Assembly (NCBI GenBank): GCA_900315525.1
Contig: OMZO01000001.1
Span: 62,001-126,000, forward strand
DNA from: an uncultured Prevotella sp.
GTDB lineage: Bacteria > Bacteroidota > Bacteroidia > Bacteroidales > Bacteroidaceae
Direction of reading: 5' to 3'
DNA: 64,000 nt
The position numbers and the translations under genes were made by a program. A model generated the notes under the pieces. The model ran no database searches, had not been told where the DNA came from, and saw only the letters and a list, made by a program, of their open reading frames with translations. Shown here one piece after another: positions 36,439-44,624 of the stretch; the first letter of the stretch is position 1; each line of letters starts with the position of its first letter.

Positions 36439-38718
36439 ATGATGAAAAAGAGCTACTGGATAAAATGCGTGGCTGCTGTTGCCCTTTGTATAACGGCTGC
36501 CAGTTGTTCCAAAATTGATGGAACTTCTAAAACACAAGAATTCACACAGGATTTCAATGCACTCGTCATGGGAGGTAAGGACATCGATCCTACCCAAGAT
36601 TGGAGTACAGTAGGCAACATACAAGTGAAGATCAATGTCGATTTCGACAATGAGCAGACCTATCGTGTGTATATTCTGCAGGCTCCGCCCGTGCTGATGT
36701 CGAATGCCGCTTTTATCGGTATGGCACTCGTCAAGTCAGGAGAGTCGAAGACCATCAGTGTCGCCAAGCCTGCAAACTGTGGTCTGCTCTATGCAGCCTG
36801 TTACGACGCCAGCGGCCATGCGATGTGCCAGCCATTCCAGGCGAAAGCTACAGGCACAGAAATCAGCTTCAATGGCAAGAGTCCCGTATTGTCAGAGACC
36901 TTCCCGACATCTTCAGGCAATGCCTGGAGTGTTGATTTCCCCAATATGCCTGACCTGAGTGCCTACACGACGGGGGCGATGGTTGAAGCCTCTGAAGCGG
37001 AGAAGATGGAGATTGGCGATGAGAAACTACATATAAAAATCACGACTCCCTATGCCGGTTTCGTCCCCAGCTTAGGCCTTAAGCCTAACAAGTCGGTTTA
37101 TGTCACCAACGCTTGGGAACTGAGTTTCAATCAGCAGGTGGCCTATGGTAATGTGATTGTCGTCGGCGAAGGCGGTACACTGATTGTTCCTCGCATGTTC
37201 ACCTTGAGCACAGCTCCTTCCGACGAAGAAGCCAACGGCCTCATCTATGTGCTGCCTGGTGGTAAGATTATGGGTGAAGGCACCGTTGAGTTCGTCACTG
37301 CCGAGGGTACCTTCTGCTATAATGCTGGCACCATCACGGCTAAGACCATCCAGATTAATGGCGGCACACTCTATAATGCGGGCACCATCGGCAATCCAGA
37401 GAACCCCACATCCTCCATTACCAGTGAGGAAGAACTGGCGGACAACAGTCTGCTCGTCAATGGCCCGAATGCCACCATCGCCCTGCAAGATGTTGACAGC
37501 GAAGAGCTGAATATCGAGAACGCTGGCTATCTGAAGACCAGCGGCAATCTGACACTCAATAAGAGCATGAAGTGCGACGACGGTAGTTACATCGAGTGCG
37601 CCTCGCTCACCCTCAACGGCAAAAGCGACGGTAGCTGCGTGCTCTATCTGGGCAATGCTGCCTGCGTGAACTGCTTAGGCAATATCTCCATCGACAACTT
37701 CGGCGTATGGGGTCCTTCAGGCGACGCCTTTACCGCCAATGCCATCTTCAAGGTGAAGAACTGCACTTCGTGTACGACTACTGAAGGCGTAAAAGGCACC
37801 TATCTGCTCGATCACGTCGAGCTGGTGCTTCCCTCCACCTTTCCCACCGTCTTTACTACCAATGCCCTCAACGTTTGGGCAGGTACGATTAAGGGTGTTG
37901 GCATCGGTAGCCTGCAGCCTGCTTTCGTCGGCTACGATAATCTCCGCATGTTCTACTACTGGATGAACGGTTACGAAGGCAAGATGCTGAATCCCGACAA
38001 CTACCAGTGGGATACCTCTAATAAGAAGCTTAACCTCGTGTGGAACAATTCGCTCCCCACAGGTGCCAGCGGCATTGACGCCAGCAACCAGACTTGCACC
38101 TACAGCACCTCTGCCAGCTACGACTATGCCCATTTCGACAAAGGCACTAACGCCATCCCTGAGGCTGGCGGCATCTTCTATGCTTTCGAGACAGCCGAGA
38201 ACTCACTGAGGGATTTTGACTACAACGATGTCGTGCTATTCGTCAACACACCTGCTGACGACGGTAACGGCTATACCTCGCTGATTCAGGTAATGGCTGT
38301 TGGTAATACTACCAAGACACTTGTGCTCAATAATGGAGAGCCCTTTGGTACCGAGGTACACATGGCTGCTGGCGGTATTCCTACTGCCGCCATCAATACG
38401 ACCAGCATCACACGTAGTTTCCGAGGCCTGGAGCGCATCAGCGTCGAGGCTACCACAAAGATTGATCAGTTGCCGTTCACCATCATGTGCGAAGATTCGG
38501 AGGGCAACACCACGATTTCCAAGCCCTCAACAGACTATACCGAGGCTCCGCTTTATCTCGTCATCAACGGCGACAAACAGGGCAAGTGGTTCTGGCCCAA
38601 GGAAGGTGTCAATATTGGCGTTGCCTACCCACAGTTCAGCACTTGGGCCTCCAACGTTCAGAGCTATATCGATTGGTACGACAAGCTGAACGCCAGCTCT
38701 AAAGTCATTACTTATTAG
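36439..38718 (+). CDS. LruC-domain lipoprotein 1 (beta-helix middle domain)
   Basis: Lipobox CITAASC (Cys23; double ATG at 36439/36442). The N-terminal module has DIDPTQDWSTV near residue 50 followed by a small beta-sandwich. Residues about 220-450 are short Gly/Asn-rich strands (NAGTITAKTIQINGGTLYNA) that look like a parallel beta-helix. The LruC/DUF4842 domain occupies about 575-735 with core RDFDYNDVV (first Asp at 592). 759 residues. It starts 23 bp after tRNA-Met without an own promoter, and its stop overlaps that of the convergent LruC gene. Probably surface-anchored; the ligand is unknown. Confidence 0.82.
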   Translation: MMKKSYWIKCVAAVALCITAASCSKIDGTSKTQEFTQDFNALVMGGKDIDPTQDWSTVGNIQVKINVDFDNEQTYRVYILQAPPVLMSNAAFIGMALVKSGESKTISVAKPANCGLLYAACYDASGHAMCQPFQAKATGTEISFNGKSPVLSETFPTSSGNAWSVDFPNMPDLSAYTTGAMVEASEAEKMEIGDEKLHIKITTPYAGFVPSLGLKPNKSVYVTNAWELSFNQQVAYGNVIVVGEGGTLIVPRMFTLSTAPSDEEANGLIYVLPGGKIMGEGTVEFVTAEGTFCYNAGTITAKTIQINGGTLYNAGTIGNPENPTSSITSEEELADNSLLVNGPNATIALQDVDSEELNIENAGYLKTSGNLTLNKSMKCDDGSYIECASLTLNGKSDGSCVLYLGNAACVNCLGNISIDNFGVWGPSGDAFTANAIFKVKNCTSCTTTEGVKGTYLLDHVELVLPSTFPTVFTTNALNVWAGTIKGVGIGSLQPAFVGYDNLRMFYYWMNGYEGKMLNPDNYQWDTSNKKLNLVWNNSLPTGASGIDASNQTCTYSTSASYDYAHFDKGTNAIPEAGGIFYAFETAENSLRDFDYNDVVLFVNTPADDGNGYTSLIQVMAVGNTTKTLVLNNGEPFGTEVHMAAGGIPTAAINTTSITRSFRGLERISVEATTKIDQLPFTIMCEDSEGNTTISKPSTDYTEAPLYLVINGDKQGKWFWPKEGVNIGVAYPQFSTWASNVQSYIDWYDKLNASSKVITY

Positions 38719-39995
38719 AATACCTGGTTTTCCGTCGGATAGAGATACCAGTCAAGCGCTTTCGTGTGATCCATAGACCACTCGCCGAAAGAATGACCAG
38801 GCTCCTTGTAGGCGCCGAAGTTAGATCCTTTAATATAGAATCCTATCGTACTACCATCAATAGGCCAGCGGAAAGCCCCGTAAGGTATGGCAAATGCCCA
38901 AGGCAGACTCTTAATTTCTGAAGGCGGATAGGAGTTAAGCGCTTGTACAGTACGGTAAGTATAGGTATGCGTCTCAAGTATAGCGCCATTGAATTCTGTA
39001 TAGATGAAAGGATCAATCTGCCCCATCGAGATGCCATTTGCCGAGGCTACATCCTTGAAGGTCACGATATAAACGATTTCTCTTGGCACCATCATCTGAT
39101 GGGTCTCATCCGTACCTTTCGTCACATTGTATTTCTTACGCTGCATTATACCATAATCCGTACTCATGGCATCGCCCGTTGCCCAGTGGGCATCCACGAA
39201 CAGATTGATCACGGCATCGCCAGTCATAGCCTTTAACAGATTGTCCGTCTGCTTCTGCACAATCATCATCTGCTCTGGGAAGGCCTCACCTTTGGCTGTC
39301 ACGTTAAATGACTTATCATCGACAGTCTTTACGCTCTCAACGTTATCAAAACTTGTACCCACCAAACGGATACCTGCGGCCACCTGCTTGCTGGTACCAA
39401 CGGCAGCCAGTTGCACATGATAGCGCACCTCTTTCTCGCCAGTACGCTCCTGGGAGATACGCAGCACGACATCATTGTAGTCAAAGTCGCCCGCAAAATA
39501 AAACTCATCCTCATAGCAGTAGGTGTACAGCTTGGGCTGGGGCACATAAGAAATAGGCTCATTTACAACAATGGCATTCCTGAAGTTGATAACTGAAGAT
39601 GAACTACTGACGTCATATTTGACGATGGTATATTTATCCTCAGCATCAACTGCTGCCACATAGAGCGTATGAGTGGTGCTTGGATAGGTGATGTTCACCG
39701 CTGTCTGATTGCCAGAACCGACAAAAGCCGCTCCCACCACTTCGGCATCACCACTCTCATGCGGGTTCTGAGTCAGCACCAGAATACGTTCCGTCGTCAT
39801 ATCTTCTGGCGGCGTCACCATCAGCACCTTTGACGCTGTAAGCAGCCAAGGGTGGTTTGCCTCAATAGTATCTACGGGGTTCGTAAGATTGTAGATCTTC
39901 TGAGCCTCATCCACATCATATAGATTCCTGCCACAGGAAGCCACTACCATCATGGCACACAAGGCAGCCATTGCCTTCCACATTATCTGTTTCAT
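38715..39995 (-). CDS. LruC-domain lipoprotein 2 (short form)
   Basis: Start at 39995 (MKQIMWKAMAALCAMMVVASC, Cys21 lipidated). Residues 45-150 form a small beta domain with IEANHPWLLTASK, comparable to the N-terminal module of lipoprotein 1. The LruC domain begins with FAGDFDYNDVVLRIS near residue 180 and includes HVQLAAVGTSK and GIRLVG. 426 residues, with no beta-helix. Transcribed towards lipoprotein 1; the two stop codons share bases 38716-38717. It is the only family member here on the minus strand. Confidence 0.8.
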   Translation of the reverse strand: MKQIMWKAMAALCAMMVVASCGRNLYDVDEAQKIYNLTNPVDTIEANHPWLLTASKVLMVTPPEDMTTERILVLTQNPHESGDAEVVGAAFVGSGNQTAVNITYPSTTHTLYVAAVDAEDKYTIVKYDVSSSSSVINFRNAIVVNEPISYVPQPKLYTYCYEDEFYFAGDFDYNDVVLRISQERTGEKEVRYHVQLAAVGTSKQVAAGIRLVGTSFDNVESVKTVDDKSFNVTAKGEAFPEQMMIVQKQTDNLLKAMTGDAVINLFVDAHWATGDAMSTDYGIMQRKKYNVTKGTDETHQMMVPREIVYIVTFKDVASANGISMGQIDPFIYTEFNGAILETHTYTYRTVQALNSYPPSEIKSLPWAFAIPYGAFRWPIDGSTIGFYIKGSNFGAYKEPGHSFGEWSMDHTKALDWYLYPTENQVF

Positions 39996-40019
39996 TCCAA
40001 ATATGTTTTTAATTTGGGC

Positions 40020-40027
40020 CAAAATTA
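40020..40027 (-). promoter_or_regulatory. Possible -7 element of LruC lipoprotein 2
   Basis: TAATTTTG on the minus strand, 24 nt before the ATG at 39995; weak match. Confidence 0.4.
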
Positions 40028-40113
40028 CAAAAAATCCCTCACACCTATATCATAAAATGCATAGTTTTACAGATTTTAACATGATTATTGATACAAGTTC
40101 GCGAAATTTTAAT

Positions 40114-40121
40114 TAAATTTG
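40114..40121 (+). promoter_or_regulatory. -7 element of LruC lipoprotein 3
   Basis: TAAATTTG followed by CACCC; a TTG at 40088-40090 is slightly too far (23 bp). The roughly 54-nt leader contains the palindrome GTTACGTAAC. Confidence 0.5.
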
Positions 40122-40179
40122 CACCCAAATCGATTGATCAATTAAGTTACGTAACACCATTATTAAAATTTGATTTGCA

Positions 40180-42114
40180 ATGAAAAAGTATTTGATTAAC
40201 GGAGCAATGGCCCTCATTGTGGGAGGTTTTATCGTCAGTTGCTCGCATGATGACATTAGTCAGACCGCTACGGTGGACCAGATGACTAAGTCTTTCAACG
40301 AAATGTTCACAGAGTTATATGGCCCTATCGCCCCCAACCACAACTGGGGTTTTGAAACCATTGCTGCTGAAGAAGGGGAAGACGAGGCTACAGAGACGGA
40401 AGCTGCCGGTACACGTACAACACAGAAAGAGAAGCATCGTTGGGGTAAGGAAGGTGGAATTTTTGCAGATTTAGCAGAACCAACTCCATTGACTGAAGCT
40501 GAACGCGCTGATGTTGCAAACTATTTTGCCACTACCCAGTTCTCCGATCGTGGGATTACTTTAAATTGGACAGAGTATTATGTTGAATGGGTATATAATG
40601 TGGCTAATACATCTGCTAAACGTAGAAGCACTGGAGAAGAGTGGCAACAAGATATTACATTCGATAAAATTTGTGTTTCCTCAACGGCAAATAGTTCTGG
40701 TTACGAAGAAATTCTGGATTGGAATGGTAACAATTATCCGACATACTATATGTATGAGACGGTTAATACAGATAAATTTAGAGCCCACATATCATACGTT
40801 GACGGAACAGAGGATGACAAATGGACAACCAAATTTACCATACGAGAGTATAAAGGAAACTATTATGTAGGATTTGACCTTGATGTCACTAAACAAACTG
40901 ACGGTGTTATTGATTTAGGTCAAAAGACCCTAGGATATTACAACGATTTCATAATCCGCCTGATTCCAGGGAAAGGTCAAAATGCCAAGCAAGAAACCAC
41001 CACTACCATAACACGCACATATAAGGAAATTGTTGATTTAGGTCGTGTCTTCTGTGAGGATATAGCAACAGCCGCAATGAAGGTCACGGACGATGTCGAT
41101 TATAATGATATTGTTTTTGATGCTCGTGTGTGGGAGGTTTACGATCAGGATGAAACAACCATCAACGGTATTCCAACTACATCAGACAAGAAAAATATTA
41201 AATACCAATACGACATCTGCATGCTCGCTGCAGGTGGTACCATTCCTGAAACTGTTGGCGTAAATAATGTGGATGTGCATGATGCTTTCGGAGTAGGCTT
41301 AACCTTCATGGTGAACACATGGACTGAAAATTCAAAAGCTTTTGGCCAGTATAACACACCTACCAATGTCATGCACCCTAAAGAAGAGGTCATTTATTAC
41401 ACACTTGATTATAACGACCCAGCACAGGTCGAAAAGTATAAATTAAATAAAGATAATGTTGGTATCAAATCTATTCCCATCAAGGTCTTGTATAAGAATG
41501 GTTATCAGTCTGCGTCAGTTGCTCTAGAAAACGAAATCGAAGAAGAATCCGTGGATGAAAATGGAAACAAAATATTTACGAGCAACGCACCATATAAGAT
41601 TTGCGTACCTGTTGGTACACTCTGGCCTATTGAGCGCGTTAATATCAGGGATGCATACACTGCCTTCGGCGATTATGTAAAAGATGGTAGTACTGAATTC
41701 TACGGAAACAGCAGCACCCAAGTAGGCTTGAACCTCTACGAGAAAGCTCCAGAGTCTAAGATCCTGTCTGATTTTAATAAAGGCTTGGTCAAGGGCACAA
41801 CAGTACTCGTATCAGAATCTTCTTCTAGTTCTACAGTTGATGTAGTTTGGGAGGGTAATGTCTCAGACAATGGCACTGCAATTACCTTGTATAACTTCGA
41901 TTTCAAGCAAGGTCAGACTCTCCGTTTCTTTGGCTCAGGTACCATTACTGTTGTCTGCGGTTCAGGTAGTGGCACAGGAGTCATCACCAATGGCTCAATG
42001 GAAGCAGGATTTGTCGATGTTACAATTCGTGACGCAGATGTAGCTAGCAAACTTTCTCAAGGTATTCAGGTTTCTGGTAGCAACTTCTCGCTGACTAAGA
42101 TTGTTGTTTTATAG
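40180..42114 (+). CDS. LruC-domain lipoprotein 3
   Basis: Signal MKKYLINGAMALIVGGFIVSC with Cys21, followed by SHDDIS; two acidic residues right after Cys fit a Bacteroidota surface-export signal. Then a conserved block AFx-type: FTELYGPIAPNHNWGFE, a linker with GTRTTQ, a module with LTEAERADVANYF and WTEYYVEWV, the LruC core VDYNDIVFDARVWEVYD (Asp307), MLAAGGTIPETVGV, and a C-terminal part (from about residue 540) rich in Ser/Thr/Gly strands. 644 residues. Codon use is more AT-rich than in neighbouring housekeeping genes. Function unknown. Confidence 0.82.
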   Translation: MKKYLINGAMALIVGGFIVSCSHDDISQTATVDQMTKSFNEMFTELYGPIAPNHNWGFETIAAEEGEDEATETEAAGTRTTQKEKHRWGKEGGIFADLAEPTPLTEAERADVANYFATTQFSDRGITLNWTEYYVEWVYNVANTSAKRRSTGEEWQQDITFDKICVSSTANSSGYEEILDWNGNNYPTYYMYETVNTDKFRAHISYVDGTEDDKWTTKFTIREYKGNYYVGFDLDVTKQTDGVIDLGQKTLGYYNDFIIRLIPGKGQNAKQETTTTITRTYKEIVDLGRVFCEDIATAAMKVTDDVDYNDIVFDARVWEVYDQDETTINGIPTTSDKKNIKYQYDICMLAAGGTIPETVGVNNVDVHDAFGVGLTFMVNTWTENSKAFGQYNTPTNVMHPKEEVIYYTLDYNDPAQVEKYKLNKDNVGIKSIPIKVLYKNGYQSASVALENEIEEESVDENGNKIFTSNAPYKICVPVGTLWPIERVNIRDAYTAFGDYVKDGSTEFYGNSSTQVGLNLYEKAPESKILSDFNKGLVKGTTVLVSESSSSSTVDVVWEGNVSDNGTAITLYNFDFKQGQTLRFFGSGTITVVCGSGSGTGVITNGSMEAGFVDVTIRDADVASKLSQGIQVSGSNFSLTKIVVL

Positions 42115-42158
42115 AAAATAGATATCATTAAATAGTAATACGATTCATTGCATTGATG

Positions 42159-42190
42159 AGGGGGCGTCTGCGCGAGCAGATGCCCCTTTC
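42159..42190 (+). terminator. GNRA-loop terminator T1 after LruC lipoprotein 3
   Basis: GGGGCGTCTGC (42161-42171), loop GCGA, GCAGATGCCCC (42176-42186), then TTTCTT. One of four homologous copies in the region. Confidence 0.85.
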
Positions 42191-42286
42191 TTCATCTCCA
42201 GCTTTGCATTTTTTGATATCTTTACGACGAAATCCACCATTTCGCAAACGATTACACATCATTTAACACTTTTTAATCGGCAATTA

Positions 42287-42318
42287 TTTGTTACCTATTA
42301 TTATTTTTATTACCTTTG
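42287..42318 (+). promoter_or_regulatory. Promoter of LruC lipoprotein 4
   Basis: TTTG 42287-42290, 20-bp spacer, TACCTTTG 42311-42318. Leader about 70 nt. The preceding stretch back to 42191 is AT-rich with a small CGAAAT/ATTTCG hairpin and no gene. Confidence 0.82.
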
Positions 42319-42393
42319 TGCAATCAATTCGAAAATCCGAAGAGAGATTAACAATTTATAATAACCAATATTAACAATTAAAATTATCAAATT

Positions 42394-43785
42394 ATGAAGA
42401 AGTATTTGATGGGAGGTATCGCAGCCATCGCCTTATGCGCTGCTTTTACCAGTTGTTCGAAGAACAACGACATTTATGATCAGAATGCTGTCCAGCAAAT
42501 GGAAGAGCAGAAGAAACAAGAGATTATTAACAAAAACATCGAAACAGCAAAAGCTAATTATGCTGCTGCTTTTGAGAAATCCTTTGGTAAGGTTGGTTCT
42601 AATGTAGATTGGGGCTTCGGTTCTAAGGCAGCAACACGCACCATCCACAAGAAAGATCCTCAACAAGGATTTGACTATGAAAATGAGCCCGCAGCGATTA
42701 CAGAAAAGGAAGCCGAATATGTAACAAAGTGGTTCCAAGAGAATCCTGGACTTAGTGAGCAAGGTAGAAACTGGAAGAATTTCTATGTTCAATTTGTTTC
42801 TGGTGATCAGACTAACAAAAAGGGTATATGGCACCGTCATGACATAAATCCTCAGCCTAATGGTCGTGATTGGGATGAAGAATTCACTGATAATGGTGGC
42901 ATGGATAAGTTGCACATAGGAGCCGTAAGACATCAGAATGATACAGAGCATGTTAATGATTTTAATGCTAAGACTGGTGGTCCATGGGATATCGTTTATA
43001 TTACAAATGGTTCTGCGCTTCAGTGGGGTTATCATTCTTCATGGGGGACCGATGCGTCAGCTCCTGACGGTGATGGTTACTATTGGTACTTTAAGATGGC
43101 AGACATCGAAGTTCCAGGAACATGCTTTGCTGATGGAAAACCAAGAGTTGGAACTTATGTAGGTCTTTCACTCTATGGAGAGAAATACGATAATGGTCAG
43201 AAGATTCTTGGTTACCAGCGCCTACAGTATGCTGAGGATTGGATTCTCAAAGTAACCAATGCCGATAAGCCCAATTATCGCGTAATTGCTGAGGACCTGA
43301 ATGCAGAACAAGCTTCAGACTTTGACTTCAATGATGTTGTTTTCGATGTTGTTAAGGCTGAAAACAATAAGACGACTTTGAGACTTATCGCATGCGGTGG
43401 TATCTACAAGTTGACTGTTGCTGGTGTAGAAGTTCATGAGAAGTTTGGCCAACAAGCTACAGATGGTAAGTATCCTATGATCAACACTGGTGCAAAAGCC
43501 GACATTAATGGACTTGATCCTGTTGAATTTGAGATTGACGGCACTTACGATACTCCTGAGAAAATCAATAATATTGAGATCAGAGTATGGAAACCTGGAA
43601 CAGGAGATGATGGTATAGTATTAACAGCTGAACAAGGTAAAGCCGCATGTAAGATTCTCGTGGACGATTCGTTCGAAGTAATCCAAGAGAGACAGGGAAT
43701 CGGAGATGAACAGGGACTCTTCTCAAGCTATGTCCAAGGAGGTTGGGATCCTGTCATTAGTGGTAAATGGTGGCTGAAGAAGTAA
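42394..43785 (+). CDS. LruC-domain lipoprotein 4
   Basis: Signal MKKYLMGGIAAIALCAAFTSC (Cys21), then SKNNDIYD and a helical segment (QQMEEQKKQEIINKN). The shared block FGKVGSNVDWGFGSK is followed by AATRTI. Then a module parallel to lipoprotein 3 (ITEKEAEYVTKWF, NWKNFYVQFV). LruC domain from about 300: SDFDFNDVVFDV (Asp309), LIACGGIYKLTVAG, ending NIEIRVWKPGTG and QGLFSSYVQGGW. 463 residues. Its downstream non-coding sequence, including the terminator, resembles that after lipoprotein 5, which indicates duplication of whole gene units. Confidence 0.85.
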   Translation: MKKYLMGGIAAIALCAAFTSCSKNNDIYDQNAVQQMEEQKKQEIINKNIETAKANYAAAFEKSFGKVGSNVDWGFGSKAATRTIHKKDPQQGFDYENEPAAITEKEAEYVTKWFQENPGLSEQGRNWKNFYVQFVSGDQTNKKGIWHRHDINPQPNGRDWDEEFTDNGGMDKLHIGAVRHQNDTEHVNDFNAKTGGPWDIVYITNGSALQWGYHSSWGTDASAPDGDGYYWYFKMADIEVPGTCFADGKPRVGTYVGLSLYGEKYDNGQKILGYQRLQYAEDWILKVTNADKPNYRVIAEDLNAEQASDFDFNDVVFDVVKAENNKTTLRLIACGGIYKLTVAGVEVHEKFGQQATDGKYPMINTGAKADINGLDPVEFEIDGTYDTPEKINNIEIRVWKPGTGDDGIVLTAEQGKAACKILVDDSFEVIQERQGIGDEQGLFSSYVQGGWDPVISGKWWLKK

Positions 43786-43820
43786 TACATCAAATACTTA
43801 AATAAACTAAATTAATGAAG

Positions 43821-43854
43821 GGGGGCTTCTGCGTGAGCAGCGGCCCCTTTTTTG
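43821..43854 (+). terminator. GNRA-loop terminator T2 after LruC lipoprotein 4
   Basis: GGGGCTTCTGC, loop GTGA, GCAGCGGCCCC, then TTTTTTG. One T-C mismatch in the stem. It shares the first 19 bases exactly with T3 at 44452. Confidence 0.85.
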
Positions 43855-43857
43855 TTT

Positions 43858-43911
43858 GAGTTAACTCGATTCGTCAGTTGAGTTAACTCGATGGATCGTT
43901 TGAGTTAACTC
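43858..43911. repeat. Array A: GAGTTAACTC three times, period 22 bp
   Basis: The 10-bp palindrome begins at 43858, 43880 and 43902. Flanks are partly conserved (G/A-TT before, GAT after the first two). The 12-bp spacers differ (GATTCGTCAGTT, GATGGATCGTTT). Starts just after terminator T2. Confidence 0.9.
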
Positions 43912-43974
43912 ACGGTTTTTCCAGACAAAATCTCCACCAAAAGTTTAGCGGTTTCAGAAACTTATCGTATCTTT

Positions 43975-44034
43975 GCAGCAGACGACATTGCAAAAGCTAC
44001 TGGCCTCAGTGCGGGCGAGATTGAAGCTTTGTAG
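43975..44034 (+). pseudogene. Remnant of an Rpn / PD-(D/E)XK nuclease-transposase C-terminus
   Basis: An open stretch ending in TAG encodes AADDIAKATGLSAGEIEAL. This resembles the usual last residues ('...IAKxTGLSxEEIxxL') of Rpn-type recombination-promoting nucleases common in Bacteroidota. No start codon or upstream domain is present; immediately upstream is TATCTTTG, so the rest of the gene is lost. A chance match is possible because only 19 residues remain. Confidence 0.5.
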
Positions 44035-44045
44035 CATTAAATTTG

Positions 44046-44104
44046 TTCCCAGCCTGGGACCGAAACATTCCCAGCCTGGGACTAGAATGGTCCCACTAAT
44101 GGGA
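44046..44104. repeat. Array B: TTCCCAGCCTGGGAC repeated, period 22 bp
   Basis: Exact copies at 44046-44060 and 44068-44082, and a diverged third at 44090-44104 (GTCCCACTAATGGGA) that keeps the palindromic arms. All three begin 22 bp apart; the 7-bp spacers differ. Confidence 0.88.
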
Positions 44105-44115
44105 ATCTTATTAAG

Positions 44116-44174
44116 TATTAATAGTAGCAACGATTCCTATTAATAGTAGCAATCTTTTTTATTAATTGTCGCAA
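44116..44174. repeat. Array C: TATTAATAGTAGCAA repeated, period 22 bp
   Basis: Exact copies at 44116-44130 and 44138-44152, and TATTAATTGTCGCAA at 44160-44174. Start-to-start distance is 22 bp both times; spacers are 7 bp and unrelated. Not palindromic, unlike arrays A and B. Confidence 0.88.
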
Positions 44175-44182
44175 AAATCTGC

Positions 44183-44430
44183 TCATCCCTCCCTTCGATT
44201 TTCCAAAAGTCCCATAAATAAAGGGATTCAAGCGATCGAAGATGCTATTATCCCTCCCTTCATCTCTCCCTTATCCCTCCCTTATCTCTCCCGTTATCTC
44301 CACCTCTGGTCAGAAACATGCCTAAAGGGGTGAAGGGAGAGATTAGGGAGAGATTAGAAAAATCTCTCCCGTGCAGCATCCCCAGTGTTTAAAGGGATTT
44401 CAAGCAAAAAAGGGAGAGATGGAGAGATTT
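44183..44430. other. Non-coding CT/AG-rich repeat stretch
   Basis: The top strand has TATCCCTCCCTT at 44249 and 44272 and a related CATCCCTCCCTT at 44184; further right it turns purine-rich with GGGAGAGATTA twice in a row (from 44336) and again near 44411. The two halves are partly complementary and could pair. AAAGGGATTCAAGC near 44220 recurs as AAAGGGATTTCAAGC near 44391. I see no gene here. Confidence 0.6.
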
Positions 44431-44451
44431 CTACACACACACATCTGATTT

Positions 44452-44483
44452 GGGGCTTCTGCGTGAGCAGGGGCCTCTTTTTT
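44452..44483 (+). terminator. Orphan GNRA-loop terminator T3
   Basis: GGGGCTTCTGC, loop GTGA, GCAGGGGCCTC, TTTTTTG. Same sequence family as T1, T2 and T4 but with no LruC gene before it. After it, ATTATGCAAA occurs twice (44500 and 44514) with GCATAAT inverted at 44526. Confidence 0.75.
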
Positions 44484-44577
44484 GTTCTGACATGTTGATA
44501 TTATGCAAAACAAATTATGCAAATCGCATAATGCTAGTTAAATAATCTGAAATGAATAATTTTAATCACCAAATAAC

Positions 44578-44608
44578 TTGTAACTTTCGAATAAATTACC
44601 TACATTTG
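44578..44608 (+). promoter_or_regulatory. Promoter of the ATPase gene
   Basis: TTG 44578-44580, 20-bp spacer, TACATTTG 44601-44608; ATG at 44625. Confidence 0.78.
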
Positions 44609-44624
44609 CCAAAAACAGCTCAAA

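Noticed and set aside
43858..44174. The regularly spaced repeats as a CRISPR array
   Set aside because: Units are 10-15 bp with 7-12 bp spacers, only three copies each, of three different sequences, and no cas gene is in the window.
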